Assembly: GCF_001704415.2 (NCBI RefSeq)
Contig: NW_017189729.1
Span: 124,001 to 188,000 of the forward strand
DNA: 64,000 nucleotides
Source: Capra hircus
Taxonomy: Eukaryota; Chordata; Mammalia; Artiodactyla; Bovidae
Direction: 5' to 3'
Part shown: positions 44,347 through 54,688 of the stretch, one piece after another
How positions within the stretch are numbered: the stretch's first letter is position 1
Layout of the letters: each line of letters starts with the position of its first letter
The notes under the pieces: generated by a model
Told to the model about the DNA's origin: nothing
Databases searched by the model: none
Seen by the model: the letters and a program-made list of their open reading frames with translations, nothing else
Program-made: the position numbers and the translations under genes

Positions 44347-45843
44347 CACACCAAGACGCCACTCCCAGTGGAGAGGTAGCCAGGACACTTGTGTCCACCA
44401 GCAGAGAGCAGGGGTGGAACAAGGAGATTCGAGCTGCAAGCTTAGGGTGCAGACTGGGCCTGAATGCCCTGAGGACAATCTGAGGTAGCTAAAGTGAGAT
44501 AGTAATCAAAACTGTGAAATAGCCAGAGAGAGAAAAAGAGAGAGAAAACCTTCCTGCAAAAAGCTCTGAGGCACAGCCTAGCCTGCTCACAGAACAAAGG
44601 ACTGAGCAAATATCAAAGGAGAGCTAGCTGGCTGCGGAAGGCCCCTCCTCCTGCCAGAGGCAGACAGGTAGGCGGGCTACAGTCAGAGCCAGAAGATGAC
44701 AGGTCATCTTGGCCCTAGAGACGGCATCCTCCACCAAACTGTGAGCAGGCTCCCAGTTACTAACCAAGTTTTCCTGGGATTCTGGATGGTTGACATCCAC
44801 CAGGAGGGTCACAGTCAGAGATCAGGTCTGCAGAGGAGACACATGGCACATCTGAGACGGCACTCTCGCACCGCACCCAGAAAACCGAGGGACTGGGACC
44901 GGGGAGGTGATAAGATGCACCACACACCTGGAAGAGTGCTTGCCAAGAACGTGGTCACATGAGCTCCTCAGACGTGGGAAGGGCACAAAATGCAGGCCCA
45001 ACAGAGTTAGTGCCTTTGTGGAGTACCCGAGAAAAGGAACCTGAACGGCTTAGACCAGGGAAGAGCATGCAACCCAGGGCCCACTTTAGACATTTCCCCT
45101 GCAGAGGAACCTGGAGCCTGAGCAGTGCAGAATGGGAAAGCACACAAGCCATGAGTGGGGGCAAACCCAGTGTGGCCCAGACATTGCAAGCACTACCCGC
45201 ACATGCCAGCGATATTTTTTTGCAGTGTTCCTCCCTCCCCACAGCACAACTGAACAAGTGAGCCTAAATAAGTGATCTCCTACACCCCCTTGTGTCAGGG
45301 CGGAAATTAGACACTGAAGAGACTTGCAAACAGAGGAAGCCAAAATAAACAAAGAAGAAGGAACTGCTCTGGAAGTGACAGGTGCAACAGATTAAAACCC
45401 TGTAGTTATCATTGACTACATTGGAAGGGGCCTATAGACCTTGAGAAGAAATACAAGCTGGAACAAGGAACTATTTGAAACTGAACTGACCCCACACTGC
45501 CTTCAACAACTCCAGAGAAATTTCTAGACACATCTTACTGTTATTATTTTTTAATTTTTAATTATTTTTAAATTTTTAAGTTCTTTACTACTCTTTTAAT
45601 TTTCATTTTCATAACATAATATTGCCTTCCAAAAACATCCTATTTATAAAGCAAATTTCATATATATATATATTTTATAATTTTTGTGACTTTCTTTTTT
45701 TTAAATCTTGTATTTTTGAGAGTCTAACCTCTACTATAGATTTTTAATTTTTTGATTTTTGGTTTTTGTTATTAATTTTGTACCTTTATGAATCCAATCT
45801 TCAGTACCCATTTTTATTTAGGAGTGTTATTACTGGCTTTATT

Positions 45844-46260
45844 GCTCTCTCTCACCCTTCTGACTCTCCTTTTTCTCCCCCAGGTCACCTCTATCTCTTC
45901 CCTCCCCATTCCCTTCTATACCCAACTCTGTGAATCTCTTTGGGTGTTCTGAGCTGTGGAGAACACTTAGGGAACTGATTGCTGGCTAGATCTCTCTTTC
46001 TCCTTTTGACTCCCCCTCTTCTCCTCCTGTTCACCTCTATCTCCTTCCTCCCTCTTCTCTTCTCTATGTAAATCTGTGAACTTCTCTGAGTGTTCAAGAC
46101 TGTGGAGAACACATAGGGAATTGATTACTGGCTAGATTGCTCTCTTTCCTTTTGATTCCCCCTCTTCCCCCCCTGGTTACATCTATCTCCCTCCTCCTTA
46201 TTTTTTTCTCCATGTAACTCTGTGAACCCCTCTGGGTGTCCGTTGCTGTACAGAATCTTT
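45844..46260 (+). repeat. Three-copy ~147-bp tandem array in L1 B 5'UTR
   Basis: Units start near 45844, 45991 and 46139 and share the order: CT-rich block, 'tctatctc' with CCTCC, 'ctctgtgaa', 'gtggagaacac', 'actggctag'. The third unit is truncated at its end. Confidence 0.75.
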
Positions 46261-46786
46261 TTTCACCATTAATCTAGATGTTTTATCATCAATTCTGTAT
46301 GGATGTAGAAGTTTTGAGGTTACCGTAAGAATAAGACTGAAAGCCAGAGGCAGGAGGCTTAAATCCAAAATTTGAGAACTCAGAAAACTCCTGACTCCAG
46401 GGAACATTAATTGACAAGAGCTCATCCAAAAGCCTCCTTACCTACACTGAAACCAAGCTCCACTCAAGAGGCAACAAGTTTCAGAGCAAGACATACCAAA
46501 CTAATTCTTCCACAATGCCAAAACATAACTGTGAGCATTAAAATACAGGTGGCTAAAAGTCATATGAAACCCATAGAAAGCTCAAAACTCACTACTGGAC
46601 ACTTCATTGCACTCGAGACAGAAGAGACCAGCTCCACCCACCAGAAGACCAATACAAGCTTCCCTAACCAGGAAACTTTAACAAGTCACTCGTCCAAACC
46701 CACTCAGAGGGAGCAACTTCCACAATAAAGAACCACAAACTACCAACATACAGAAAGGCCACCCCAAACACAACAATCTAAACAAG

Positions 46787-47650
46787 ATGAAAAGGCAGAG
46801 AAATATTTACCAAGTAAAGGACCATGATAAATGCCCACCAAACCAAACTAAAGAGGAGGAGATAGGGAGTCTACATGAAAAAGAATTCAGAATAATGAGG
46901 GTAAAAATGATCCAAAATCTTGAAAACAAACAGATAAATAGTCTGGAGACAAGGATTGAGAAGATGCAAAAAATGTTTAACAGGGACCTAGAAGAAATAA
47001 ATAAGAGCCAATCAATAATGAATAATGCAAAAACAGAGATCAAAAGCACTCTAGAGGGAACCAACAGTAGAATAACTGAGGCAGAAGATAGGATAAGTGA
47101 GGAGGAATATAGAATGGTGGAAATAAATGTAGCAGAGATAACAAAAGAAAAAAAAATAATTAAAAGAAATGAGGACAACCTGAGACACCTCTGGGACAAT
47201 GTTAAATGCCCCAACATTTGAATCATAGGAGTCCCAGAAGAAGAAGACAAAAAGAAAGGCCACAAGAAAATACTTGAGGAGATAATAGTTGAAAATTTCC
47301 CTAAAGTGGGGAAGGAAATAGCCACCCAAGTCAAAGGAACCCAAGTTAAAGAAACCCAAACAGGATAAACCCAAGGCAAAACACCAGAAGACACATGTTT
47401 ATCAAATTAATGAAGATCAAACACAAAGAGCAAATACTAAAAGCATCAAGGGGAAAACAACAAATAGTACACAAGGGGATTCCCATAAGGATAACAGCTG
47501 ATATTTCAACAGAAACTCTTCAGGCCAGAAGAGAATGGCAGGACATAGTTAAAGTGATGAAAGAGAAAAACCTACAATCTAGATTACTGTACCCAGCAAA
47601 GATGCCATTCAAATATGAAAGGGAAATCAAAAGCTTTACAGACAAGTGAA
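46787..47650 (+). pseudogene. L1 B ORF1 (RNA-binding chaperone), best-preserved copy
   Basis: The frame from 46787 opens MKRQRNIYQVKDHDKCPPNQ and runs 144 codons. The heptad-rich coiled coil covers about residues 35-125 (SLETRIEKMQKMFNRDLEEI and IKSTLEGTNSRITEAEDRIS). It stops at TGA (47219-47221) after KCPNI. After that TGA the same frame reads IIGVPEEEDKKKGHKK to 47368. After a frameshift, 47395-47649 encodes FIKLMKIKHKEQILKASRGK, GIPIRITADISTETLQARRE and FKYEREIKSFTDK, the RRM-end and C-terminal nucleic-acid-binding part. One CpG-type stop and one frameshift inactivate it. Confidence 0.88.
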
Positions 47651-47767
47651 AGCCGAGAGAATTGAGCACCACCAAACCAGCTCTTCAACAAATGCTAAAG
47701 GATCTTCTCTAGATAGGAAACACAGAAAAGGTGTATAAACTCGAACGCAAAACAACAAAGTAATTGG

Positions 47768-48361
47768 CAACAGGATCATACTTATCAATAACTACCTTAA
47801 ATGGAAATGGGATGAATGTCCCAACCAAAAGTCAAAGACTGGCTGAATGGATACAAAAATAAGACCCCTATATATGCTGTCTACAAAGACCCAATGCAAA
47901 ACAAGCGATACATACAGATTGAACGTCAAGAGCTGGAATAAGATATTTCAGGCAAATGGAGACAAAAAGAAAGCAGGAGTAGCAATACCCATTTCAGATA
48001 GAATAGACTTTGAAATAAAGGCCGTAAAAAGAGACAAAGAAGAACACTACATAATGATCAAAGGATCAGTCCAAGGAGATATAACAATTATAAATATATA
48101 TGCACCCAACATTAGGAGCACCACAATATAAAAGGCAAAAGCTAATGAGTATGAAAGGGGAAATTAACAGTAACATGATAAGAGTGGGAGACTTTAATGC
48201 CCCACTCATACCTATGGATAGATCAACTAAACAGAAAATTAACAAGGAAACACAAACTTTAAATGATATAATGTACCAATTAGACCTAATTTATATCTAC
48301 AGGAAAATCACCCCAAAACAATGAATTATTCAAGTGAATATGAAATCTTCTTCAGGATACA
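47768..48361 (+). pseudogene. L1 B ORF2, endonuclease N-terminal part
   Basis: The ATG expected by alignment to L1 A is TTG here ('taattggcaacagg'), so the start is lost. It reads through the ITLN-type opening, then KKAGVAIPISDRIDFEIKAV, IINIYAPN and RVGDFNAPLIPMDRST, keeping Tyr-Ala-Pro-Asn and GDFN. The Glu-bearing QETH block is damaged ('ctacaaagacccaatgc'). It ends abruptly at L1 C. Confidence 0.82.
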
Positions 48362-49970
48362 TCACAGTCTAAAGATGGCAGAGGAATAGGATGGGGAAAC
48401 CACTTTCTCCCCAACAAATTCATCAAAAGAACATTTAAACCCTGAGTAAATTCCACAAAACAACTTCTGAATGCCAGAAGAGGACATCAGGCACCCAGAA
48501 AAGCAGCTCATTGTCTTTGAAAGGAGGAAGGAAAAAATATAAAAGACAAAAAGAGAGACAAAAGAGGTACGGACGGAGCTCCATCCCAGGAAGGCAGTCT
48601 TAAAAAGAGATAAGTTTCCAAACACCAGGAAACACTCTCACTGCCGAGTCTGTGGCAAGCCTTGGAACCACACAGGGCAACATAACTGGGAGGGAAAACA
48701 AATAAATAATTAAAACCCACAGATTGCATGCCCAACGGTAACTCCCCCAGCAGAGAGCAATGCAGAAGCCTGCACCCACCACTAGCAAGTGGGGGCTGGG
48801 CAGGGAGGCGTGGGCTGCATTGCTTAGAGTAAGGACCAGGCCTGAATGCCCTGAGGGCAATCTGAGGGAATTAACTTGGGCTAGCAAACCAGACTGTGGG
48901 ATAGCTACTAAGTAACAAAGCCCTAAGTTAAGACACCGCCAGGCCCCTCCGAGAACAAATGACTGAGCAGAGCTAAAGCTATGACACAGTCCAGCCTACT
49001 CAGAACAAAAAAACTGAACAGAGGTAGCCAGCTGCAGATCATTCCCCCCCCCCCCCCAACACACACACACCGGTGACAGGCAGCCAGAGCCAGAATGGGG
49101 CAATGCAGCCCCAGAGAGGCATTATCTACCAAACTGCAAGCAGGCTTCTTTGCAAACTAAGACTTCCTGGGGTTGTGGATGGTCAACATCTGCCTGAGAA
49201 GGCACACTGGTTGTAATCCCAGAAAACCGAGTGGCAGGGACAAGGGAGGCGATAAGTCACAGCGACCGTGCTCGCCAAACATCTCATCACCTGACATGCT
49301 CGGACCTGGGAAGGGCACAAAACACAGGCCCAACTGAGTCTGCACCTCTGAGGACTTCCCGAGTGCCTGAACCTGAGCGACTTAGAACTGGGAGGTGCAT
49401 GCAGCCCAGGGCCAGCCTCAGATGGTTCCCTGCAGAGCAAACTAGAGCCTGAGCAGTGTGGGCAGGGAGGGCAGACGCACCGTGAGCAGGGGCAGGCCCA
49501 GTATGGCTGAGACACAAGGAGCACATGCCTGTGTTATTTGTTTGCAGAGTCCCTCCCTCCCCACAGAGTGACTGAACAAGTAAGCCAAAAAAGTGTCCAC
49601 CACCGCCCTCTTATGTCAGGGCAGAAATCAGGCACTGAAGAGACTAGCAAACAGAAGAAGCTAAAGCAGAGGGAACCACCTTGGAAGTGACAGGTGCAAT
49701 AGATTAAAACCCTGTAGTAAGTACCAACTATATAGGAAGGGGCCTATAGATCTTGAGAAATATAAGCTGAACCAAGGAACTATCCGAAAATGAACCAACG
49801 CCACACTGCCCACAACACCAGAGAAAGTCCTAGATATAATTTTATTATTTTTACTATCTTTTTTTAAACTATTTTTAATTTTAAGTCCTCTATTACTCCT
49901 TTAATTTTCACTCTTATAACCTACTATTACTTTGGGGAAAAAAAAGAGACCCTATTTTTTAAAAGCAAAC

Positions 49971-49973
<3 letters not shown>

Positions 49974-50010
<37 letters not shown>
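49974..50010. repeat. (TA)n/(CA)n microsatellite in L1 C 5'UTR
   Basis: ATATAT run to about 50004 followed by CACACA. Confidence 0.92.
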
Positions 50011-50012
<2 letters not shown>

Positions 50013-50175
50013 ATTTTTGTGACTTTTCTTCATTAATATTGTATTTTTGAACATTCAACCTCTACTCTAGATTGTTAATATTTGCTTTTTGGTATTTGTT
50101 ATCAATTTTGTTACTTTAAGAACCCAATCTTCAGTACCCATTTTTACTTGGCAGTGAGATTACTGGTTTGACTGC

Positions 50176-50600
50176 TGTTTCCACCTTTGGATTCTCCTTT
50201 TTCTCCGCCAGGTTGCCTTTATCTCCTCCCTCCCCCTTCTCTTCTCTACCCAAATCCGTGAATCTCTTTGTGTGTTCCAGACTGTGGAGAACACTTAGGG
50301 AACTGATTACTGTCTGGATCTGTCTCTCTCCTTTTGATTCCCCCCTTTATCCTTCTGGCCACCTCTGTCTCCTTTCTCCTTCTTCTCTTTTCTGTATAAC
50401 TCCGTGAATATCTCTGAGAGCTCCAGACTGTGGAGCACACATAAGGAGGTGATTACTGGCTAGCTTGCTCTCACTGCTTTTAATTCTACCTCATCTCATT
50501 CGGGTAACCTCTAACCCCCTCCTTCCTCTTCTCTTCTCCATGTAACTCTGTGAACCTCTCTGGGTGACCCTCACTGTGGAGAAACTTTTCATCTTTAACC
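50176..50600 (+). repeat. Three-copy ~146-bp tandem array in L1 C 5'UTR
   Basis: Same unit as at 45844-46260 in L1 B: CT-rich block, 'tctcttctctacc'-type, 'cgtgaatctctttg'-type, 'agactgtggag', 'gattactg'. Confidence 0.75.
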
Positions 50601-51174
50601 TAGATGTTTTATCAATGGTGCTGTATAGATGAGGAAGTCTTGAGAATACTGTAAAAATAAGACTGAAAACCAGAAGCAGGAGGCTTAAGTCCAAATCCTG
50701 AGAACACCAGAGAACTCATGACTCCAGGGAACATTAATCAACAGGAGTTCATCAAACGCTCCATACCTACAGTGAAACCAAGCCCTACCCAAGGGCCAAC
50801 AAGTTTCAGAGCAAGACATACCACACAAATTAACCAGCAACACAGGAACACAGCCCTGAGCTTCAATATACAGGCTGCCCAAAGTTACTACAAACCCACT
50901 GACAACTCATAACACATTACAGGACACTTCTTTGCACTCCAGAGAGAAGAAATCCAGCTCCACACACCAGAACACTGACACAAGCTTCCTTAACCAGGAA
51001 ACCTTGAAAAGCCACCTATACAGCCTGACACACAGCAAGGAAACTCCATGATAAAGACAACTCCACAAACTGCAAGAATATAGAAAGGCCATGTGAAACT
51101 CAGCAATATAAACAAGATGAAGAGTAAAAGGAATACCCAGCAGGTAAAGGAACAGGATAAATGCCTACCAAACC

Positions 51175-51202
<28 letters not shown>
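51175..51202. repeat. A28 homopolymer inside L1 ORF1
   Basis: Twenty-eight A where L1 A and L1 B have 'aaccaaacaaaag' or 'aaccaaactaaag'. Confidence 0.95.
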
Positions 51203-51207
<5 letters not shown>

Positions 51208-51344
51208 GGAGATAGGGAATCTACCTGATAAAGAATTTCACTGAATGAAAGTGAAAATGATCCAAAATCTTGAAATCAAAATGGAATCACAGATAAATAG
51301 CCTGGAAACAAGGACTGAGAAGATGCAAGAAAGATTTAACACAC

Positions 51345-52034
51345 ACTTCAGTTCAGTTGAGTTCAGTCACTCAGTCGTATCCAACTCTTTGCGACCCCAT
51401 GAATCACAGCACGCCAGGCATCCCTGTCCATCACCATCTCCCAGAGTTCACTGACTCACGTCCATCGAGTCCATGATGCCATCCAGCCATCTCATTATTG
51501 GTCGTCCCATTCTCCTCCTGCCCCCAATCCCTCCCAGCATCAGAGTCTTTTCCAATGAGTCAACTCTTCACATGAGGTGGCCAAAGTACTGGAGCTTCAG
51601 CTTTAGCATCATTCCTTCCAAAGAAATCCCATGGTTGATCTCCTTGAGAATGGACTTGTTGGATCTCCTTGCAGTCCAAAGGACTCTCAAGAGTCTTCTA
51701 CAACACCACAGTTCAAAAGCATTAATTCTTCCGTGATCAGCCTTCTTCACAGTCCAACTCTCACATCCATATGTGACTACTGGAAAAACCATAGCCTTGA
51801 CTAGACGACCTTAGTCGGCAAAGTAATGTACTGCTTTTGAATATGCTATGTAGTTTGGTCATAACTTTTCTTCCAAGGAGTAAGCGTCTTTTAATTTCAT
51901 GGCTGCAATCACCACATGCAGTGATTTTGGAGCCCCCAAAAATAAGGTCTGACACTGTTTCCACTGTTTCCCCAATATTTCCCGTGAAGTGATGGGACCG
52001 GATGCCATGATATTTGTTTTCTGAAAGCTGAGCT
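51345..52034 (-). mobile_element. BovB 3' fragment in L1 C ORF1
   Basis: Inverted GAACT tail ('cagttcagttgagttcagtc') to 'ttgttttctgaaagctgagc'. Minus-strand frames encode VTYGCESWTVKKADHGR and RRSNKSILKEINHGISLEGM. No sure TSD. Confidence 0.9.
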
Positions 52035-52399
52035 AGATGAAATCAAAAAGGGTCAATATATAAAGAATAATGCAATAAATGAGATCAAAAACACTGGAGG
52101 CAACAAATAGTAGAGTAAATGAGGCAGAAGATAGGATTAGTGAGGTAGAAGATAGAATGGTAGAAATAAATGAATCAGAGAGGAAAAAAGAAAAGTGAAT
52201 TAAAAGAAATGAGGACAATCTCAGAGATCACCAGGACAATATTAAACACCCCAACGTTCAAATCATAGGAGTCCCAGAAGAAGAAAAAAAGAAAGACAAT
52301 GAGAAAATACTTGAGGAGATAATACATTAAAACATCCCTAAAATTGGAAAGGAAATAATCACCCAAATCCAAGAAACCCAGAGAGTCCCAAACAGGATA

Positions 52400-54334
52400 A
52401 ACACAAGGCAAGCTCAGTTCAGTTCAGTTCACTTCAGTAATTCACTCGTGTCCAACCGTTTGCGACCCCATGAATCACAGCACACCAGGACTCCCTGTCC
52501 ATCACCATCTCCCAGAGTTCACTCAGACTCACGTCCATCGAGTCCATGATGCCATCCAGCCATCTCATCCTCAGTCGTCCCCTTCTCCTCCTGCCCCCAA
52601 TCCCTCCCAGCATCAGAGTCTTTTCCAATGAGTCAACTCTTTGCATGAGGTGGCCAGAGTACCAGAGTTTCAGCTTTAGCAACATCCTTCCAAAGAACAC
52701 CCAGGGCTGATCTCCTTCAGAATGGACTGGTTGGATCTCCTTGAAGTCCAAGGGACTCTAAAGAGTCTTCTCCAACACCACAGTTCAAAAGCATCAATTC
52801 TTCGGTGCTCAGCCTTCTTCACTGTCCAACTCTCACATCCATACCTGACCGCTGGAAAAACCATAGCCTTCACTAGATAGACCTTAGTCGGCAAAGTAAT
52901 GTCTCTGCTTTTCAATATACTATCTAGATTGGTCATAACTTTTCTTCCAAGGAGTAAGCATCTTTTAATTTCATGGCTGCAGTTACCATATGCAGTTATT
53001 TTGGAGCCCCAAAAAATAAGGTCTGACACTGTTTCCACTGTTTCCCCATCTATTTCCCATGAAGTGATGGGACCAGATGTCATGATCTTCGTTTTCTGAA
53101 TGTTGAGCTTTAAGCCAGCTTTTACACTCTCCTCTTTCACTTTCATCAAGAGGCTTTTTAGCTCCTCATCACTTTCTGCCATAAGCGTGGTGTCATCTGC
53201 ATATCTGAGGTTATTGATATTTCTCCTGGCAATCTTGATTTTAGCCTGTATTTCTTCCAGTCCAGCATTTCTCATGATGTACTTTGCATAGAAGTTAAAT
53301 TAGCAGGGTGACAATATACAGCCTTGATGTACTCTTTTTCCTATTTGGAACCAGTTTGTTGTTACATGTCCAGGTCTAACTGTCACTCCCTGACCTGCAT
53401 ACAGAAAAGAAATGCAAAAAAGGAAAATGGCTGTCTGGGGAAGCCTTACAAATAGCTGTGAAAAGAAGAGGCGAAAAGCAAAGGAGAAAAGGAAAGATAT
53501 AAGACTCTCAATGCAGAGTTCCAAAGAATAGCAAGAAGAGATAAGAAAGCCTTCTTCAGCAATCAATGCAAAGAAATAGAGGAAAACAACAGAATGGGAA
53601 AGACTAGAGATCTCTTCAAGAAAATTAGAGATACCAAGGGAATATTTCATGCAAAGATGGGCTCGATAAAGGACAGAAATGGTATGGACCTAACCAAAGC
53701 AGAAGATATTAAGAAGAGGTGGCAAGAATACACGGAAGAACTGTACAAAAAAGATCTTCACGACGCAGATAACCATGATGGTGTGATCACTAATCTAGAG
53801 CCAGACATCGTGGAATGTGAAGTCAAGTGGGCCTTAGAAAGCATCACTACAAACAAAGCTAGTGGAGGTGATGGAACTCCAGTAGAGCTGTTTCAAATCC
53901 TGAAGGATGATGCTGTGAAAGTGTTGCACTCAATATGCCAGCAAATTTGGAAAACTCAGCAGTGGCCACAGGACTGGAAAAGGTCAGTTTTCATTCCAAT
54001 TCCAAAGAAAGGCAATGCCAAATAATGCTCAAACTAACGCACAGTTGCACTCATCTCACATGCTAGTAAAGTAATGCTCAAACTTCTCCAATCTAGGCTT
54101 CAGCAATACGTGAACCGTGAACTCCCTGATGTTCAAGCTGGTTTTAGAAAAGGCAGAGGAACCAGAGATCAAGTTGCCAACATCCACTGGATCATGGAAA
54201 AAGCAAGAGAGTTCCAGAAAAACATCTATTTCTGCTTTATTGACTATGCCAAAGCCTTTGACTGTGTGGATCACAATCAGCTGTGGAAAATTCTGAAAGA
54301 GATGGGAATATCAGACCACCTAACACAAGGCAAG
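52400..54334 (-). mobile_element. BovB with 5' inversion, 13-bp TSD, in L1 C ORF1
   Basis: One insertion in two orientations. 52413-53404 is the 3' part on the minus strand, with inverted GAACT tail and LRYADDTTLMAESDEELKSL. 53405-54321 is the upstream part on the plus strand, KKCKKGKWLSGEALQIAVKR to FIDYAKAFDCVDHNQLWKIL and GISDHLT. TSD 'aacacaaggcaag' encloses both parts (52400-52412 and 54322-54334). About 19 bp of BovB is missing between the two segments. Confidence 0.93.
53405..54321 (+). pseudogene. Inverted BovB segment: RT N-terminal region and motif A
   Basis: Frame 53594-54025 encodes MGKTRDLFKKIRDTKGIFHA, IKKRWQEYTEELYKKDLHDA, ITTNKASGGDGTPVELFQIL and WPQDWKRSVFIPIPKKGNAK. After a stop, frame 54074-54349 holds DVQAGFRKGRGTRDQVAN and FIDYAKAFDCVDH. 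Motifs B and C lie in the oppositely oriented half. Confidence 0.85.
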
Positions 54335-54688
54335 ACACATACGAATTAAATTAACAAAGATCAAACACAAAGAACAAATATTAAAAGCAGCAAGGGAAAG
54401 ACAACAAATAACACACAAGGGGATTCCCATAAAGATAGCAGCTGATCTTTCAATAGAAACTCTTCAGGCCAGGAGGGAATGGCAAGACATACTTAAAGTG
54501 ATGAAAGAACATAACCGACAGCCCACATTACTGTACCCAGCAAGGATTTCATTCAAATATGAAGGAGAAATCAAAAGCTTTTCAGAGAAGCAGAAGATGA
54601 GAGAATTCAGCACCACCAAAACAGCTCTCTAACAAATGCTAAAGGGAAGAAACACAAAAATAAAATCAAACCCAAAAGAATAAAGTAA

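Larger units (their letters stand above)
43966..46786 (+). promoter_or_regulatory. L1 B 5'UTR, long form with tandem repeat array
   Basis: About 2.8 kb. It contains the conserved opening, an (AC)19 tract at 44307-44344, and an AT-rich middle. At about 45844-46260 there are three pyrimidine-rich repeats of roughly 147 bp, each with 'ctctgtgaa' and 'actgtggagaacac' type motifs. L1 5'UTRs hold the internal promoter (family knowledge). Confidence 0.75.
43966..48361 (+). mobile_element. L1 B: ruminant L1, 5' half only
   Basis: It starts at the L1 5' end ('gtggtcctaagatggtggag') and includes the complete long 5'UTR, ORF1 and the first about 600 bp of ORF2. It stops in the endonuclease domain at 'cttcttcaggatacatcaca', where L1 C starts. 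Confidence 0.92.
48366..51116 (+). promoter_or_regulatory. L1 C 5'UTR, long form
   Basis: About 2.75 kb, colinear with L1 B. It contains C14 at 49044-49057, a (TA)n tract at 49974-50010, and a three-unit array with units beginning near 50176, 50321 and 50465 (period about 146 bp). Confidence 0.75.
51117..54640 (+). pseudogene. L1 C ORF1, split by two BovB insertions
   Basis: The ATG at 51117 starts MKSKRNTQQVKEQDKCLPNQ. An A28 run at 51175-51202 disrupts the frame soon after. The coiled-coil start (MIQNLEIKMESQINSLETRT) follows at about 51260-51320. A BovB splits it at 51345-52034, the second half of the coiled coil lies at 52035-52399, and a second BovB follows. The C-terminal domain resumes at 54335 ('KLTKIKHKEQILKAARERQQ'-type, GIPIKIAADLSIETLQARRE). 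The three pieces rebuild the order of one ORF1; the gene is dead. Confidence 0.82.

Noticed and set aside
44261..44488. ORF with a run of His-Thr
   Set aside because: Translation of the (AC)19 microsatellite.
45844..46260. Regular ~147-bp repeats as a CRISPR-like or satellite array
   Set aside because: Units are contiguous without spacers, diverged, and recur at the same place in another L1; they are part of the L1 5'UTR.
46411..46728. 105-codon Ser/Thr-rich ORF upstream of L1 B ORF1
   Set aside because: It lies in the L1 5'UTR just before the ORF1 ATG. The equivalent region in L1 A and L1 C is open only in short, different frames, so coding is unsupported.
46807..47394. 195-codon minus-strand ORF, hydrophobic
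   Set aside because: Antisense shadow of L1 ORF1: reverse-complement Lys/Glu codons give Phe/Leu/Ser and a false membrane-protein look.
53300..53650. 116-codon minus-strand ORF
   Set aside because: It spans the BovB inversion breakpoint and mixes sense and antisense BovB; an artefact of the rearrangement.
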